Assembly (NCBI GenBank): GCA_030441535.1
Contig: JAUJFZ010000001.1
Coordinates: 524,001 to 588,000 of the forward strand
Length of the DNA stretch: 64,000 bases
Direction: 5' to 3'
DNA from: Betaproteobacteria bacterium LSUCC0117
GTDB lineage: Bacteria; Pseudomonadota; Gammaproteobacteria; Burkholderiales; Burkholderiaceae_C
Numbering within the stretch: position 1 is the first letter of the stretch; each line of letters starts with the position of its first letter. The notes below the pieces were generated by a model. It was not told the origin of the DNA and did no database searches. It worked only from the letters and a program-made list of their open reading frames with translations. Positions 52,572 to 61,551 of this stretch are shown one piece after another. The translations under genes were made by a program, and so were the position numbers.

Positions 52572-53678
52572 ATGACTCTACATTCCAAAAGCCCCAACCA
52601 ACGTCGCATCAGCCGTGTGGTGTTGTCTGCCGCTGCGTTACTCGCTTTATCAGGCTGCTCTGCGCTTGATAGCGACAAGATCGACTACAAAACCAGCAAA
52701 CGCGGAAATAGCCTTGAGGTACCACCCGACCTGACCCAAATCGCCAACGACGGTGCATTCCAATCATCAGGCACCGTTCAGGCCTCCGCTTTCAACGCGC
52801 GCGTCGGCAAGGTCGATGCCCCCGCTGCGGCAAATGCTGTAGGCGACGTTCGTATCGAGCGCGCCGGAAACCAGCGGTGGCTGGTCGTCAAGCGTGCCCC
52901 AGAGCAGCTTTGGGACGACCTCGAGACGTTCTGGCAAGACAGCGGCTTTTTGCTTAACGTCAACCGCCGAGACATCGGCATCATGGAAACCGACTGGGCA
53001 GAAAACCGCGCCAAACTCCCGTTGGACTTCATCCGCGAGGCTTTGGGGAAACTACTCGACACGCTCTACTCGACCGGTGAACTGGACAAGTTTCGCACCC
53101 GCATCGAGCGCAATGGCGCTGGCGAAACAGAAATTTACATCTCTCATCGCGGAATGATCGAGGTCTACACGGGCGGCGCAAACCAAGAGACCCGTTGGCA
53201 ACGGCGCCCCGCTGACCCCGAACTTGAAAATGAATTTCTCCGTCGTGTGATGTTGCGCCTGGGCGCATCAGACACTGAGGCTGCTCAGGCAGTCGCTAAA
53301 ACGGTGGCTTTACCCAAGGCGACCGTTCAAGCCAATGGTGAGAACGTCACCTTACAACTGACCGACTCGCAAGAACGGGCTTGGCGTCGCTTGGGCTTGG
53401 CGCTCGACCGCACCGGCTTTACGGTTGAAGACCGTGACCGATCCAAAGGTGTGTACTTCGTCCGCTACGTTGATGAGGGCGACAACAAAGAAGAGCCAGG
53501 CTTCTTCTCCAAGTTGTTTGGCACGAAGAAAGCCGATGCGGTCGCCTTGCAATACCAAATCGTTTTGACCAACCAGGGCTCAAGCAATCTGGTGCGCGTG
53601 CTGGATGCAGCAGGCAAGCCGGTGAGTGGCCAATTGGCCAACCGCATGCTCAGCCTGCTGGCGGCCGATTTAAAGTAA
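52572..53678 (+). CDS. bamC: Outer-membrane assembly lipoprotein BamC
   Basis: A 368-residue lipoprotein: basic N-terminus, hydrophobic stretch and lipobox LALSGC with C29 as the modified residue. After it comes the unstructured segment with LEVPPDLTQ, which binds BamD, and two helix-grip domains. It belongs to the BAM complex that inserts beta-barrel proteins. Its last codons and stop overlap the stop of the convergent cupin gene inside a perfect hairpin. Confidence 0.92.
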   Translation: MTLHSKSPNQRRISRVVLSAAALLALSGCSALDSDKIDYKTSKRGNSLEVPPDLTQIANDGAFQSSGTVQASAFNARVGKVDAPAAANAVGDVRIERAGNQRWLVVKRAPEQLWDDLETFWQDSGFLLNVNRRDIGIMETDWAENRAKLPLDFIREALGKLLDTLYSTGELDKFRTRIERNGAGETEIYISHRGMIEVYTGGANQETRWQRRPADPELENEFLRRVMLRLGASDTEAAQAVAKTVALPKATVQANGENVTLQLTDSQERAWRRLGLALDRTGFTVEDRDRSKGVYFVRYVDEGDNKEEPGFFSKLFGTKKADAVALQYQIVLTNQGSSNLVRVLDAAGKPVSGQLANRMLSLLAADLK

Positions 53679-53684
53679 ATCGGC
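53664..53684. terminator. Perfect hairpin spanning both convergent stop codons
   Basis: GCCGATTTA-AAG-TAAATCGGC has 9-bp arms and a 3-base loop. It contains the bamC TAA and the TAA of the opposite gene. No T-run follows on either side, so it may protect 3' ends or act as a weak two-way terminator. Confidence 0.55.
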
Positions 53685-54797
53685 CTCTAACCAGCCTGCC
53701 TCGTACCACTCCGAGACCAAGGCCTGCGCGTCTGCACTCAAGGACGCCAGGCCTTTTGCATGGATAGCACCCGTATTCGCCAGCGCTTTCAACTGCTCAA
53801 AGTCATGACCAGCCGCAAGGTAGCTTTCACCGTTGATGAAGAGGTGATCGGCATCGTACAGAAGCTTTGATTTAACGCTGACGCGTAATGGCACCGTGAC
53901 TGAAAACGACATCTCGGGTGCCTCAAACCAGACCCCAAGTTTTGGCTCCGTCATGACTTCGCCGAGCGCGCAAGCCAATGCGATGGGATCTGCAGTCAAC
54001 CGTTGCACGGCCTCAGCAGAAAAGCGCAACAGGCCTTCTGGCATCAATGCGGGTGTTTCCGTGGCGGGTTGATCGGGGTCGCTATAGAGGGTGTCATCCT
54101 CAAATATCTCCCCCATTCGCACCAAGACCTCATTGGCTAAACCCGCGCGTGCTGGCGCTCGGAAACCGATCGATGCGGTCATGCAATCCGCACCTTCAGC
54201 CACGCCGTCGTGAGCCCACTTGGGCGGCAGATACAACATGTCACCGGGCTCGAGTACGTGCATCTCGGTCGGTTCAAAATGGGCCAATATCTTTAGAGGT
54301 AAGTCGGGTACCAACGACAAATCCGTCTGGGGGCCGATTTGCCAACGACGCCGACCTGAAATCTGCAATAAAAACACGTCGTAACTGTCGAAGTGTGGAC
54401 CAACGCCACCACCGGGGGATGCCCAGGAAACCATCAAGTCATCCAGGCGCGCATCGGGTAAAAACCGAAAGGACGCCAGTAAGGCCGCAGCGTCGGGGTG
54501 GTGTTGCTCGACTCCCTGCACCAGCAATGTCCAAGCGTCAGCCTTTAGGCCGCCCAACTTGCGTGCAGAAAAAGGACCTTGACTCAATGACCATGATTGG
54601 CCTTTACGCGCGATGACACGCGACTCAACCTCGGCTTGCCCTGCCAATTGAAACATCGCTTTTTGTGACAAGCCAAGACGGCTCACATCCATTGCGCCCT
54701 TGATCAACAATGGGCGCTTCTGCCAGTGACTCGCCATGAATTCACGGGGGCTTAGGTTAGCGAGGAGTGCGAGAGGTTGGTCAAGATCGTGTGGCAT
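53670..54797 (-). CDS. Cupin/JmjC ribosomal-protein hydroxylase (RoxA/YcfD-like)
   Basis: I start at ATG 54797 (MPHDLDQPLALLANLS), the usual N-terminus of the family; the ATG at 54833 would leave only 14 bases to the divergent slyD start. The 375-residue protein has WQKRPLLIKGA, the iron motif HFDSYDVF (H-x-D) and a later histidine in KWAHDGVAEG. YcfD in E. coli hydroxylates arginine 81 of ribosomal protein L16 with 2-oxoglutarate and oxygen. The C-terminal winged-helix region is also present. The same substrate here is likely, not shown. Confidence 0.87.
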   Translation of the reverse strand: MPHDLDQPLALLANLSPREFMASHWQKRPLLIKGAMDVSRLGLSQKAMFQLAGQAEVESRVIARKGQSWSLSQGPFSARKLGGLKADAWTLLVQGVEQHHPDAAALLASFRFLPDARLDDLMVSWASPGGGVGPHFDSYDVFLLQISGRRRWQIGPQTDLSLVPDLPLKILAHFEPTEMHVLEPGDMLYLPPKWAHDGVAEGADCMTASIGFRAPARAGLANEVLVRMGEIFEDDTLYSDPDQPATETPALMPEGLLRFSAEAVQRLTADPIALACALGEVMTEPKLGVWFEAPEMSFSVTVPLRVSVKSKLLYDADHLFINGESYLAAGHDFEQLKALANTGAIHAKGLASLSADAQALVSEWYEAGWLEADLL

Positions 54798-54834
54798 TTG
54801 TGCAGTGTGCTGGTGGCGACGCGCCGGGTTCATG

Positions 54835-54846
54835 GGACAATTGTCC
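54835..54846. promoter_or_regulatory. Palindrome GGACAATTGTCC before slyD
   Basis: A perfect 12-bp palindrome ends one base before the slyD ATG and lies in the gap to the divergent cupin gene. It could be an operator or simply cover the slyD translation start, which has no clear Shine-Dalgarno sequence. Confidence 0.45.
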
Positions 54847-54847
54847 T

Positions 54848-55390
54848 ATGAAAATCACCGAACAATGTGTCGTTGGGCTGAGCTGGACACTGAAAGATAC
54901 GCTTGGCGAGATCCTCGATGAGACGCCTGAGCCGATTGAATTTTTGGTGGGTGGCGACGACCTGCTCCCCAAGCTGCAAGATGCCCTGATGGGTAAAACC
55001 GTTGGTGCACGGGTGGAACTGCAGATCGAACCCGAAGATGCATTCGGTGACTACAACGAGACTTTGGTTTTTTTGGAGTCTAGAAAGCTGTTCCCCGAAA
55101 ACATCGAAGAAGGCATGGTTTTCGAGGGCTTACCTGCAGGTTGCAACACCGAAGCACCCAAAAACCAATTGTTTTTTGTCTCTGATATCTATCCCGAGCA
55201 TGTCGTGCTAGACGGCAACCACCCACTTGCGGGCATCGCCATTCGCATCCACGCCAAAATCGAGAGTATTCGTGAGGCGACCGTGAGCGAAATCGGTGCG
55301 GGCACGCTGGGTACCGGTTTTCTCAAGCTGGCGGAACCGCCCGCGGCCACGCCGCACGTGCACGGCCCGGACTCTAATCACCTTCACTGA
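54848..55390 (+). CDS. slyD: FKBP-type prolyl isomerase SlyD
   Basis: A 180-residue protein from ATG 54848. The FKBP domain has its chaperone IF insertion (ESRKLFPENIEEGMVFEG, then NHPLAGIAIRI), with the SlyD-like EFLVGGDDLLPKLQDAL. The short tail holds histidines (HVHGPDSNHLH) but is far less metal-rich than in E. coli. It catalyses proline cis-trans isomerisation and may handle nickel weakly. Confidence 0.9.
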   Translation: MKITEQCVVGLSWTLKDTLGEILDETPEPIEFLVGGDDLLPKLQDALMGKTVGARVELQIEPEDAFGDYNETLVFLESRKLFPENIEEGMVFEGLPAGCNTEAPKNQLFFVSDIYPEHVVLDGNHPLAGIAIRIHAKIESIREATVSEIGAGTLGTGFLKLAEPPAATPHVHGPDSNHLH

Positions 55391-55405
55391 TGCCGCGCTA
55401 TTCGG

Positions 55406-55855
55406 CTATTGGCGTCCTGTAGACCCATAGCCGCCCGTGGCACGCTGGCTCACGTCGGCAAACTCGTTCACCACATTAAAGGACGCTTGCACCACAGGCA
55501 CGATGACCAGCTGCGCAATACGCTCCATCGGCTCAATCGTGAAGGCCACATCGGTGCGGTTCCAGGCACTGACCATCAGCTGCCCTTGGTAATCGCTGTC
55601 AATCAGACCGACCAAGTTTCCGAGCACAATGCCATGCTTGTGGCCCATGCCCGAACGCGGCAGGATCATCGCTGCGTAATGGGGGTCTGCAAGGTATAAG
55701 GCCATCCCCGTGGGAACCAATTGCCAGGCGTTAGGCGCCAGGGTCAGCGGCTCCGTGAGGCAGGCTCGTAGGTCGAGACCTGCACTCCCGGGGGTTGCGT
55801 AGGCGGGCATCGCCTCGCGCAAGCGCTCATCGAGGATCTTGATATCAACTTGCAT
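55406..55855 (-). CDS. dut: dUTP diphosphatase
   Basis: A 149-residue trimeric dUTPase with all five motifs: PGSAGLDLRA, PRSGMGHKHGI, GLIDSDYQGQL, ERIAQLV and the C-terminal RATGGYGSTG. It removes dUTP and supplies dUMP for thymidylate. It converges on slyD with 15 bases between. Confidence 0.97.
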   Translation of the reverse strand: MQVDIKILDERLREAMPAYATPGSAGLDLRACLTEPLTLAPNAWQLVPTGMALYLADPHYAAMILPRSGMGHKHGIVLGNLVGLIDSDYQGQLMVSAWNRTDVAFTIEPMERIAQLVIVPVVQASFNVVNEFADVSQRATGGYGSTGRQ

Positions 55856-55872
55856 CTGCGTGCCCCAGACCC

Positions 55873-57654
55873 TTAATTAGCAGGCTTACTGTCTTGCCCC
55901 ATGTCGAGGTTCGGCTCGGGCGCGACGTCTTGATTGTCCAAATTGGGCAACTGCAAATCACCGCCGGCATCACCACCCGGCAGCTCAAGCGCTGGCGCAC
56001 CGTAATCGACCGTGTCTATTTCCAAAAGGTTCTCAACTTGATCCACACTCAAGCGTTTGACCTTGGTGATACCGCCAGAGACCAATTCGGGGTTGATCAT
56101 GATGACCGCGACCATGATCAATTGGAGCACGATGAAGGCGATAGAACCCTTGTAGATCTGGCCTGTCGTGACCGCAGGAATGGTCTTCTTGGTGATGACA
56201 TCCACATAGTCATGACGCGCCGCAACACTTCGCAGATAGAAGAGCGCGAAACCGAACGGTGGCGTCAGGAAGGATGTCTGCATGTTCATTGCCAAAATGA
56301 TGCCGAACCAAATCAGGTCGATCCCCATCTTCTCGGCCACCGGCGCCAGCATCGGAATCACGATGAAGGCAATCTCGAAGAAGTCAATGAACATACCCAG
56401 TGTGAAAACCAGGAAGTTCACAAAAATCAGGAAGCCCAGTGTGCCGCCCGGCAGCTTCGAAAAGAGGTGTTCCACCCAAATGTGGCCATCGGCTGCATTG
56501 AAGGTGAAGCTGAAAACCGTCGAGCCGATCAGGATGAACATCACGAAGATGGACAAGCGTGTTGTACTTTCGAGCGCACCCTTGAGCACTTTCAAACTCA
56601 AGCGACCTCGGCTCATAGCCATCAGGAACGCACCGGCGGCGCCCATCGCGCCACCCTCGGTCGGTGTCGCGATACCCAAAAAGATGGTCCCCAACACCAA
56701 GAAGATCAGCACCAGGGGTGGGATCAGCACAAAGGTCACTTGTTCGGTCAGACGCGACAGGAGACCCATCCGGGTCACGCGATTCACCATCGCCAAGGCC
56801 AAGGCCAAAATGCTGGCCATTGCCACCGACATGATGAACACCTCATCGGCGGGCGAAGGTGTCGACCGACCCGTCATGTACTGCATAAACGACTCATGCA
56901 TTTGCGACCAGACATAGCCCGCCACGGCACAGAACGACATCAGGAACAGCAACGACCAGTGACCGGTGCTACCGTTCTTTTCGGTATAGATGCGGGCTTC
57001 CTGTGGCAACGCAGGCACCCACTTTGGCTTAATCATGGCGACCACTGCGATGAAGAGCAGGTAGAGGCCAATCAGCATCAAGCCAGGAATGAGCGCTCCC
57101 TGATACATGTCACCGACGGAACGGCCCAACTGGTCAGCCAACACGATCAACACCAGCGAAGGTGGCAGCGCTTGCGCCAATGTCCCTGACGCAGTGATAG
57201 TGCCTGTGGCGATGGTTCGGTTGTAGCCGTAACGCAGCATGATCGGCAGCGAAATAAGGCCCATCGAAATCACCGCAGCAGCGACCACGCCCGTGGTGGC
57301 CGCAAGCAAGGCCCCCACCAAAATGACGGCAACTGCCAAGCCGCCGCGAACCGGACCAAACACCTGCGCAACGGTTTCGAGCAGCTCTTCGGCCATGCGG
57401 CTGCGCTCAAGAATGATGCCCATCAAGGTAAAGAAGGGAATGGCCAACAGGGTCTCGTTACCCATGATGCCGGCAACACGCAGTGGCAGGGCTTGGAACA
57501 GGACGTCAGGAATGAGCCCCAACTCCATACCCAAAAAGCCAAATGCCAGACCCGTCGCTGCCAGCGAAAAGGCAACCGGGAACCCCATCATCAAAAAGAC
57601 CAGTAGGCCCGTGAAGAGGACAGGAACGAAGTTAACTTGCAAAAATTCAACCAT
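55873..57654 (-). CDS. TRAP transporter large permease, long form
   Basis: A 593-residue DctM-family protein, about 160 residues longer than usual. The extra length lies in a central insertion with one or two more hydrophobic segments (around 205 to 290) and a C-terminal soluble tail rich in D, G, N and P after about 545. Core motifs remain: ALPPSLVLIVLADQLGRSVG, FLTPPFGFALFYLR. This long type accompanies TakP-like receptors. It is separated from the small permease gene by 11 bases. Confidence 0.92.
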   Translation of the reverse strand: MVEFLQVNFVPVLFTGLLVFLMMGFPVAFSLAATGLAFGFLGMELGLIPDVLFQALPLRVAGIMGNETLLAIPFFTLMGIILERSRMAEELLETVAQVFGPVRGGLAVAVILVGALLAATTGVVAAAVISMGLISLPIMLRYGYNRTIATGTITASGTLAQALPPSLVLIVLADQLGRSVGDMYQGALIPGLMLIGLYLLFIAVVAMIKPKWVPALPQEARIYTEKNGSTGHWSLLFLMSFCAVAGYVWSQMHESFMQYMTGRSTPSPADEVFIMSVAMASILALALAMVNRVTRMGLLSRLTEQVTFVLIPPLVLIFLVLGTIFLGIATPTEGGAMGAAGAFLMAMSRGRLSLKVLKGALESTTRLSIFVMFILIGSTVFSFTFNAADGHIWVEHLFSKLPGGTLGFLIFVNFLVFTLGMFIDFFEIAFIVIPMLAPVAEKMGIDLIWFGIILAMNMQTSFLTPPFGFALFYLRSVAARHDYVDVITKKTIPAVTTGQIYKGSIAFIVLQLIMVAVIMINPELVSGGITKVKRLSVDQVENLLEIDTVDYGAPALELPGGDAGGDLQLPNLDNQDVAPEPNLDMGQDSKPAN

Positions 57655-57665
57655 AGTGATTCCCC

Positions 57666-58220
57666 TTACGCTTCAGTCGCGATCGGGTCTACCTCTTTGT
57701 GTGCCAAAACATCGGGACCATCGAAATACAAGAACTCGATGCGCTTGATCAACTCGGACAGTCCCTGGAGTGCCAACAACGAGAACCCCACGACGATGAA
57801 TGCGTAAAGCGGCCAGCGAATCAGCCCACCAGGGTTAAAGGAGGTCTCGCCCGAGTTATAGGCTTGCATGAGCACCGGCCAGGCCAAGGTGAACATCAGG
57901 TAACACAGGGGGAGTAGGAAAACAATAATACCAATGACGTCCACCCAATTACGTCCACGGGCACTGAATTTGGCGGCTAAGAAATCGATTCGCACATGAA
58001 CATTTCGCAAGAAAGCGTAGCCGGCACCGAGCGTGAACACCGCCGCGAAAAGATACCACTGGATTTCCAACAACGCATTGGAACCGATACCAAAAGAATA
58101 GCGTGCCAAGGCGTTGCCCGCACTAATTAAGGTTGAGGCCAGGATCATCCAGATCGAAACTTGACCCACGAAGATATTGAGTTCATCAATAAGTCGACTG
58201 AGCAGACGTAGGAATTTCAT
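57666..58220 (-). CDS. TRAP transporter small permease
   Basis: A 184-residue DctQ-like protein with four helices (about 20 to 42, 50 to 70, 92 to 115, 135 to 158). NALARYSFGIG and FLRNVHVRIDFLAAKFS are the family's loop motifs. It pairs with the long large permease downstream. Confidence 0.9.
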   Translation of the reverse strand: MKFLRLLSRLIDELNIFVGQVSIWMILASTLISAGNALARYSFGIGSNALLEIQWYLFAAVFTLGAGYAFLRNVHVRIDFLAAKFSARGRNWVDVIGIIVFLLPLCYLMFTLAWPVLMQAYNSGETSFNPGGLIRWPLYAFIVVGFSLLALQGLSELIKRIEFLYFDGPDVLAHKEVDPIATEA

Positions 58221-58318
58221 AAGGGCAGGCTCGCTTCAATTTCACTGGGCGTCATCATAAATCGATTTATTCAAGCGCCTTGCGTCAAAATTTTCAAGTG
58301 CTTTGAATTAAATAAAAG

Positions 58319-58346
58319 ACAAAACCCCGCAAAGGCGGGGTTTTGT
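58319..58346 (-). terminator. Hairpin between TRAP receptor and permease genes
   Basis: ACAAAACCCCGC and GCGGGGTTTTGT form a 12-bp stem with a 4-base loop, 22 bases after the receptor stop. The A and T ends make it a working terminator in either direction. It probably stops part of the transcripts so that the receptor is made in excess over the permeases. Confidence 0.85.
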
Positions 58347-58367
58347 GCACACTCAAGGGAGCGAAAC

Positions 58368-59456
58368 TTACAGATTCTTGATCTGTGACTGCATGAAGCG
58401 GTCAAAAGTACTTTCCGTGAGTTGGAACCACTGGTTCTGATCTTTGCGGTAACCACGGTAATCCGCGTAGATCTTCTTCCATTGTGGGCTGGTGTCGTTC
58501 AATTCCTCGTAGGCCTTCATACCTTCCTTGAAAGCAGTCTCCATCACATCGCGGGGCATTGCACGCACCTTGGTACCCGTCGCGAGCAATTCCTTGAGCG
58601 CTTTGGGGTTGAGGTGGTCGTACTTGGCTTGCATGTCGACCAGTGCGTAGGTCGCAGCCGCCTGAACGATGGCTTGGTACTCCTTTGACAGCTTACCGAA
58701 CGCCGCCTTGTTGATGAAGACGTCCAACTCGGGACCGCCTTCCCACCAGCCGGGGTAGTAGTAGTACGGTGCAACCTTGTTGAAACCGAGCTTCTGGTCA
58801 TCGTAAGGACCGACCCACTCTGCTGCGTCGATGGTGCCTTTTTCCAGCGCTTGGTAGATTTCGCCACCAGGCACGTTCAAGGGTTGGCCACCAATCTTAC
58901 CGAAGATGGTGCCGCCAAAGCCGCCCAAACGCATCTTCAAGCCTTTGACATCGGCCATGCTCTTGATTTCCTTGCGGTACCAGCCGCCCATCTGAGCACC
59001 AGTGTTACCAGCAGGGAAGTTGACGATGTTGTAGGCATCGTAAAACTCTCGCATCAACTTACCGCCGTTGCCATGGAACATCCAAGCATTACGCTGACGG
59101 CTGTTCATACCAAACGGAATCGCACAACCCAACGCGAACGCGGGGTCCTTGCCGAAGAAGTAGTAAGGCGCGGTGTGTGCAACTTCAACCGTACCTTGTT
59201 GCACGCCGTCGACCACACCGAAAGCAGGCATCAACTCGCCACCGGCGTGGGTGGAGATCTGGAACTTGCCACCCGTCATGTCGCTGACTTTTTGCGCGAA
59301 CACTTCCGCGCCGCCGTAGATGGTGTCCAACGCTTTGGGGAAGCTGGATGCGAGGCGCCAGCGAATGGTTTCTTGGGCGTGCACGATTGCAGGCGCTGCG
59401 CCGGCAGCAAGCACACCAGCCATACCTGCGTTTTTAATGAGGGAACGACGATCCAT
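58368..59456 (-). CDS. TRAP periplasmic receptor, TakP type
   Basis: A 362-residue receptor with a Tat-like signal (DRRSLIKNAGMAG, cleavage near VHA-QET). The binding domain has GWYRKEIKSMADVKGLKMR with the conserved arginine, EWVGPYDDQKLGF and YYYYPGWWEGG, features shared with the alpha-keto-acid receptor TakP of Rhodobacter. Ligands of this group include pyruvate, 2-oxobutyrate and lactate, held partly through a metal ion. It heads the operon with the two permeases, after an intervening hairpin. Confidence 0.93.
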   Translation of the reverse strand: MDRRSLIKNAGMAGVLAAGAAPAIVHAQETIRWRLASSFPKALDTIYGGAEVFAQKVSDMTGGKFQISTHAGGELMPAFGVVDGVQQGTVEVAHTAPYYFFGKDPAFALGCAIPFGMNSRQRNAWMFHGNGGKLMREFYDAYNIVNFPAGNTGAQMGGWYRKEIKSMADVKGLKMRLGGFGGTIFGKIGGQPLNVPGGEIYQALEKGTIDAAEWVGPYDDQKLGFNKVAPYYYYPGWWEGGPELDVFINKAAFGKLSKEYQAIVQAAATYALVDMQAKYDHLNPKALKELLATGTKVRAMPRDVMETAFKEGMKAYEELNDTSPQWKKIYADYRGYRKDQNQWFQLTESTFDRFMQSQIKNL

Positions 59457-59490
59457 ATCGATTGACTCCGTTTGTTTTCAAAAATGTTGA

Positions 59491-59512
59491 CGGTTTTGGA
59501 TCAGCAAAACCG
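59491..59512. repeat. CGGTTTT/AAAACCG inverted repeat upstream of the TakP-type gene
   Basis: Seven-base arms around an 8-base centre, 35 bases before the receptor start. It could be an operator or a 5' leader hairpin. The remaining gap to dxs holds no gene I can recognise. Confidence 0.5.
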
Positions 59513-59676
59513 CCGCGAGACTAAAACTAGTCAGAGATCATTGTAGGGAACACTTGATACAATTTTTCCGCGGGTTTTCCCTTGTAGAACCCCCGCTTGG
59601 TCAGGGGCATGGCTCGATATCACCGTCCAGCGGGCCTTTGCGGGACTTTGAAAATCAGTCAACCCTTCTTGAAAAA

Positions 59677-61521
59677 TCAATAAAAACGCGATTCGACTGC
59701 AGATTGTATACCAACGGGGCTCAGGCCAACGTTCGCCAGTAGTTTTGCGGGGTCTCCATGCTCGATGAACACATCGGGCAAGCCCAAGGTCAAGACGGGG
59801 TGCAGTTGCTGCTTGCACTGAAGATAGGCAGCGACTGCCTCACCCGCGCCACCGGCAATGGCGCCCTCTTCTATGGTCACGATGGCGTCGTGCGAGCTCA
59901 GGATTTCATCAATCAAGGCCTCGTCCAGCGGCTTGGCCCAGCGCATGTTGACCAAAGTCATGTCCAGCGCATCCGCCGCGGGCTTCGCCGCTTGCAGCAG
60001 AGTGCCAAAGGCCAAAACTGCCACGCGCTTACCTGTGCGCACGATCTCGCCCTTACCGTATGGCAGTCTCACTAGGTCTTTGCCCGCCTCGATACCTGTG
60101 CCACTGCCACGGGGATAGCGCACGGCCACGGGATGATCGCGTTCATAGGCGGTACTGAGCAACTGACGACATTCCCGCTCGTCAGCCGGGCAGGCAATGG
60201 ACATGTTGGGGACACAACGCAGAAAGGGAATGTCGTAAGCGCCCGCATGGGTTGCACCGTCGGCGCCAACCAGCCCCGCACGGTCAAGCGCAAACACAAC
60301 CGGTAGGTTCTGCAGCGCGACATCGTGAATCAGCTGGTCGTAAGCCCGTTGCAAAAAGGTGGAGTAGATGGCAACCACAGGTTTCATGCCGTCGCACGCC
60401 ATACCGGCAGCAAACGTAACCGCGTGTTGCTCTGCGATACCGACGTCGAAGTAGCGCTTGGGAAAACGCTCAGCGAAAGTCACCATACCTGAGCCCTCGC
60501 GCATGGCGGGTGTGATGCCTACCAGCCGGGGATCGGCTGCTGCCATGTCACACAACCAGTCCCCGAACACGGCTGAGAACGTGGGCTTCGCCGGCGTACT
60601 GGATTTCTGGATTCCGACGGCGGGATCGAACTTGCCCGGGCCGTGGTACAGCACCGGGTCCGCCTCTGCGAGCTTGTAGCCTTGCCCTTTCTTTGTCACC
60701 ACATGCAGGAATTGCGGTCCGGACAAATGCTTTAGGTTTTCGAGGGTGGGTATCAGCGAGTCGAGGTCATGGCCATCAATGGGGCCAATGTAATTGAAGC
60801 CAAACTTTTCAAACAGCGTGGCGGGCACCACCATACCCTTGGCACTTTCCTCGATCCGCTTGGCCAATTCAAACAGCGGTGGCGCGTTCTTCAGAACGCG
60901 CTTACCCACGTCTTTGGCTGCTGCGTAAAACTGGCCACTCATCAGTTGCGCTAGGTAGCGGTTGAGCGCGCCAACGGGCGGTGATATGGACATGTCGTTG
61001 TCATTCAAGATGACCAACAACTTGCCGTCCTCGACGCCCGCACAGTTCATGGCCTCAAAGGCCATACCAGCCGTTAAGGCGCCATCGCCGATCACAGCGA
61101 TGCTGTGCCGCTCTGAGCCCTGCAATTTCGCCGCGACCGCCATGCCCAATGCCGCGGAAATGGATGTTGAGGAGTGCGCTGTGCCGAAGGCATCAAAGGG
61201 GCTTTCGGCGCGCACCGGAAAACCACTGATGCCGCCCAACTGCCGCAAGGTGGTCATGCGGTCGCGACGGCCGGTCAGAATTTTGTGCGGATAAGTTTGG
61301 TGCCCCACGTCCCAAACGATGCGATCTTCGGGGGTGTTGAACACGTAATGCAAAGCCACCGTCAACTCGACGGTGCCCAGATTTGAGCCCAGGTGACCCC
61401 CCGTCTTCGAGACGCTGTCGAGCACAAACTGGCGGACCTCTTTCGCCGCCTGGGGCAATTGGTCTCGAGATAAACGACGCAGGTCAGCTGGGCTATCGAT
61501 TGAACGCAACAAATCAGACAT
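59677..61521 (-). CDS. dxs: 1-deoxy-D-xylulose-5-phosphate synthase
   Basis: A 614-residue thiamine diphosphate enzyme. GDGALTAGMAFEAMN is the TPP/metal motif (around 146 to 160), HDLDSL and the transketolase-like FDVGIAEQHAVTFAAG follow, and YPRGSG lies near the C-terminal domain. It makes DXP from pyruvate and glyceraldehyde 3-phosphate, the first step of the MEP isoprenoid pathway. Third gene of the xseB-ispA-dxs group. Confidence 0.97.
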   Translation of the reverse strand: MSDLLRSIDSPADLRRLSRDQLPQAAKEVRQFVLDSVSKTGGHLGSNLGTVELTVALHYVFNTPEDRIVWDVGHQTYPHKILTGRRDRMTTLRQLGGISGFPVRAESPFDAFGTAHSSTSISAALGMAVAAKLQGSERHSIAVIGDGALTAGMAFEAMNCAGVEDGKLLVILNDNDMSISPPVGALNRYLAQLMSGQFYAAAKDVGKRVLKNAPPLFELAKRIEESAKGMVVPATLFEKFGFNYIGPIDGHDLDSLIPTLENLKHLSGPQFLHVVTKKGQGYKLAEADPVLYHGPGKFDPAVGIQKSSTPAKPTFSAVFGDWLCDMAAADPRLVGITPAMREGSGMVTFAERFPKRYFDVGIAEQHAVTFAAGMACDGMKPVVAIYSTFLQRAYDQLIHDVALQNLPVVFALDRAGLVGADGATHAGAYDIPFLRCVPNMSIACPADERECRQLLSTAYERDHPVAVRYPRGSGTGIEAGKDLVRLPYGKGEIVRTGKRVAVLAFGTLLQAAKPAADALDMTLVNMRWAKPLDEALIDEILSSHDAIVTIEEGAIAGGAGEAVAAYLQCKQQLHPVLTLGLPDVFIEHGDPAKLLANVGLSPVGIQSAVESRFY

Positions 61522-61551
61522 CAGAATCTTTCTATCAACCTTCTGCGGGGA

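Noticed and set aside
55894..57189. 431-codon open frame antisense to the long TRAP permease
   Set aside because: Composition is extreme (His, Gln, Arg), no domain is visible, and the opposite strand encodes a clear permease; it is a mirror of its codon bias.
59513..59676. Riboswitch or small gene between the TakP-type receptor and dxs
   Set aside because: No thiamine or other riboswitch consensus and no convincing frame; only GC-rich fragments and A/T runs.
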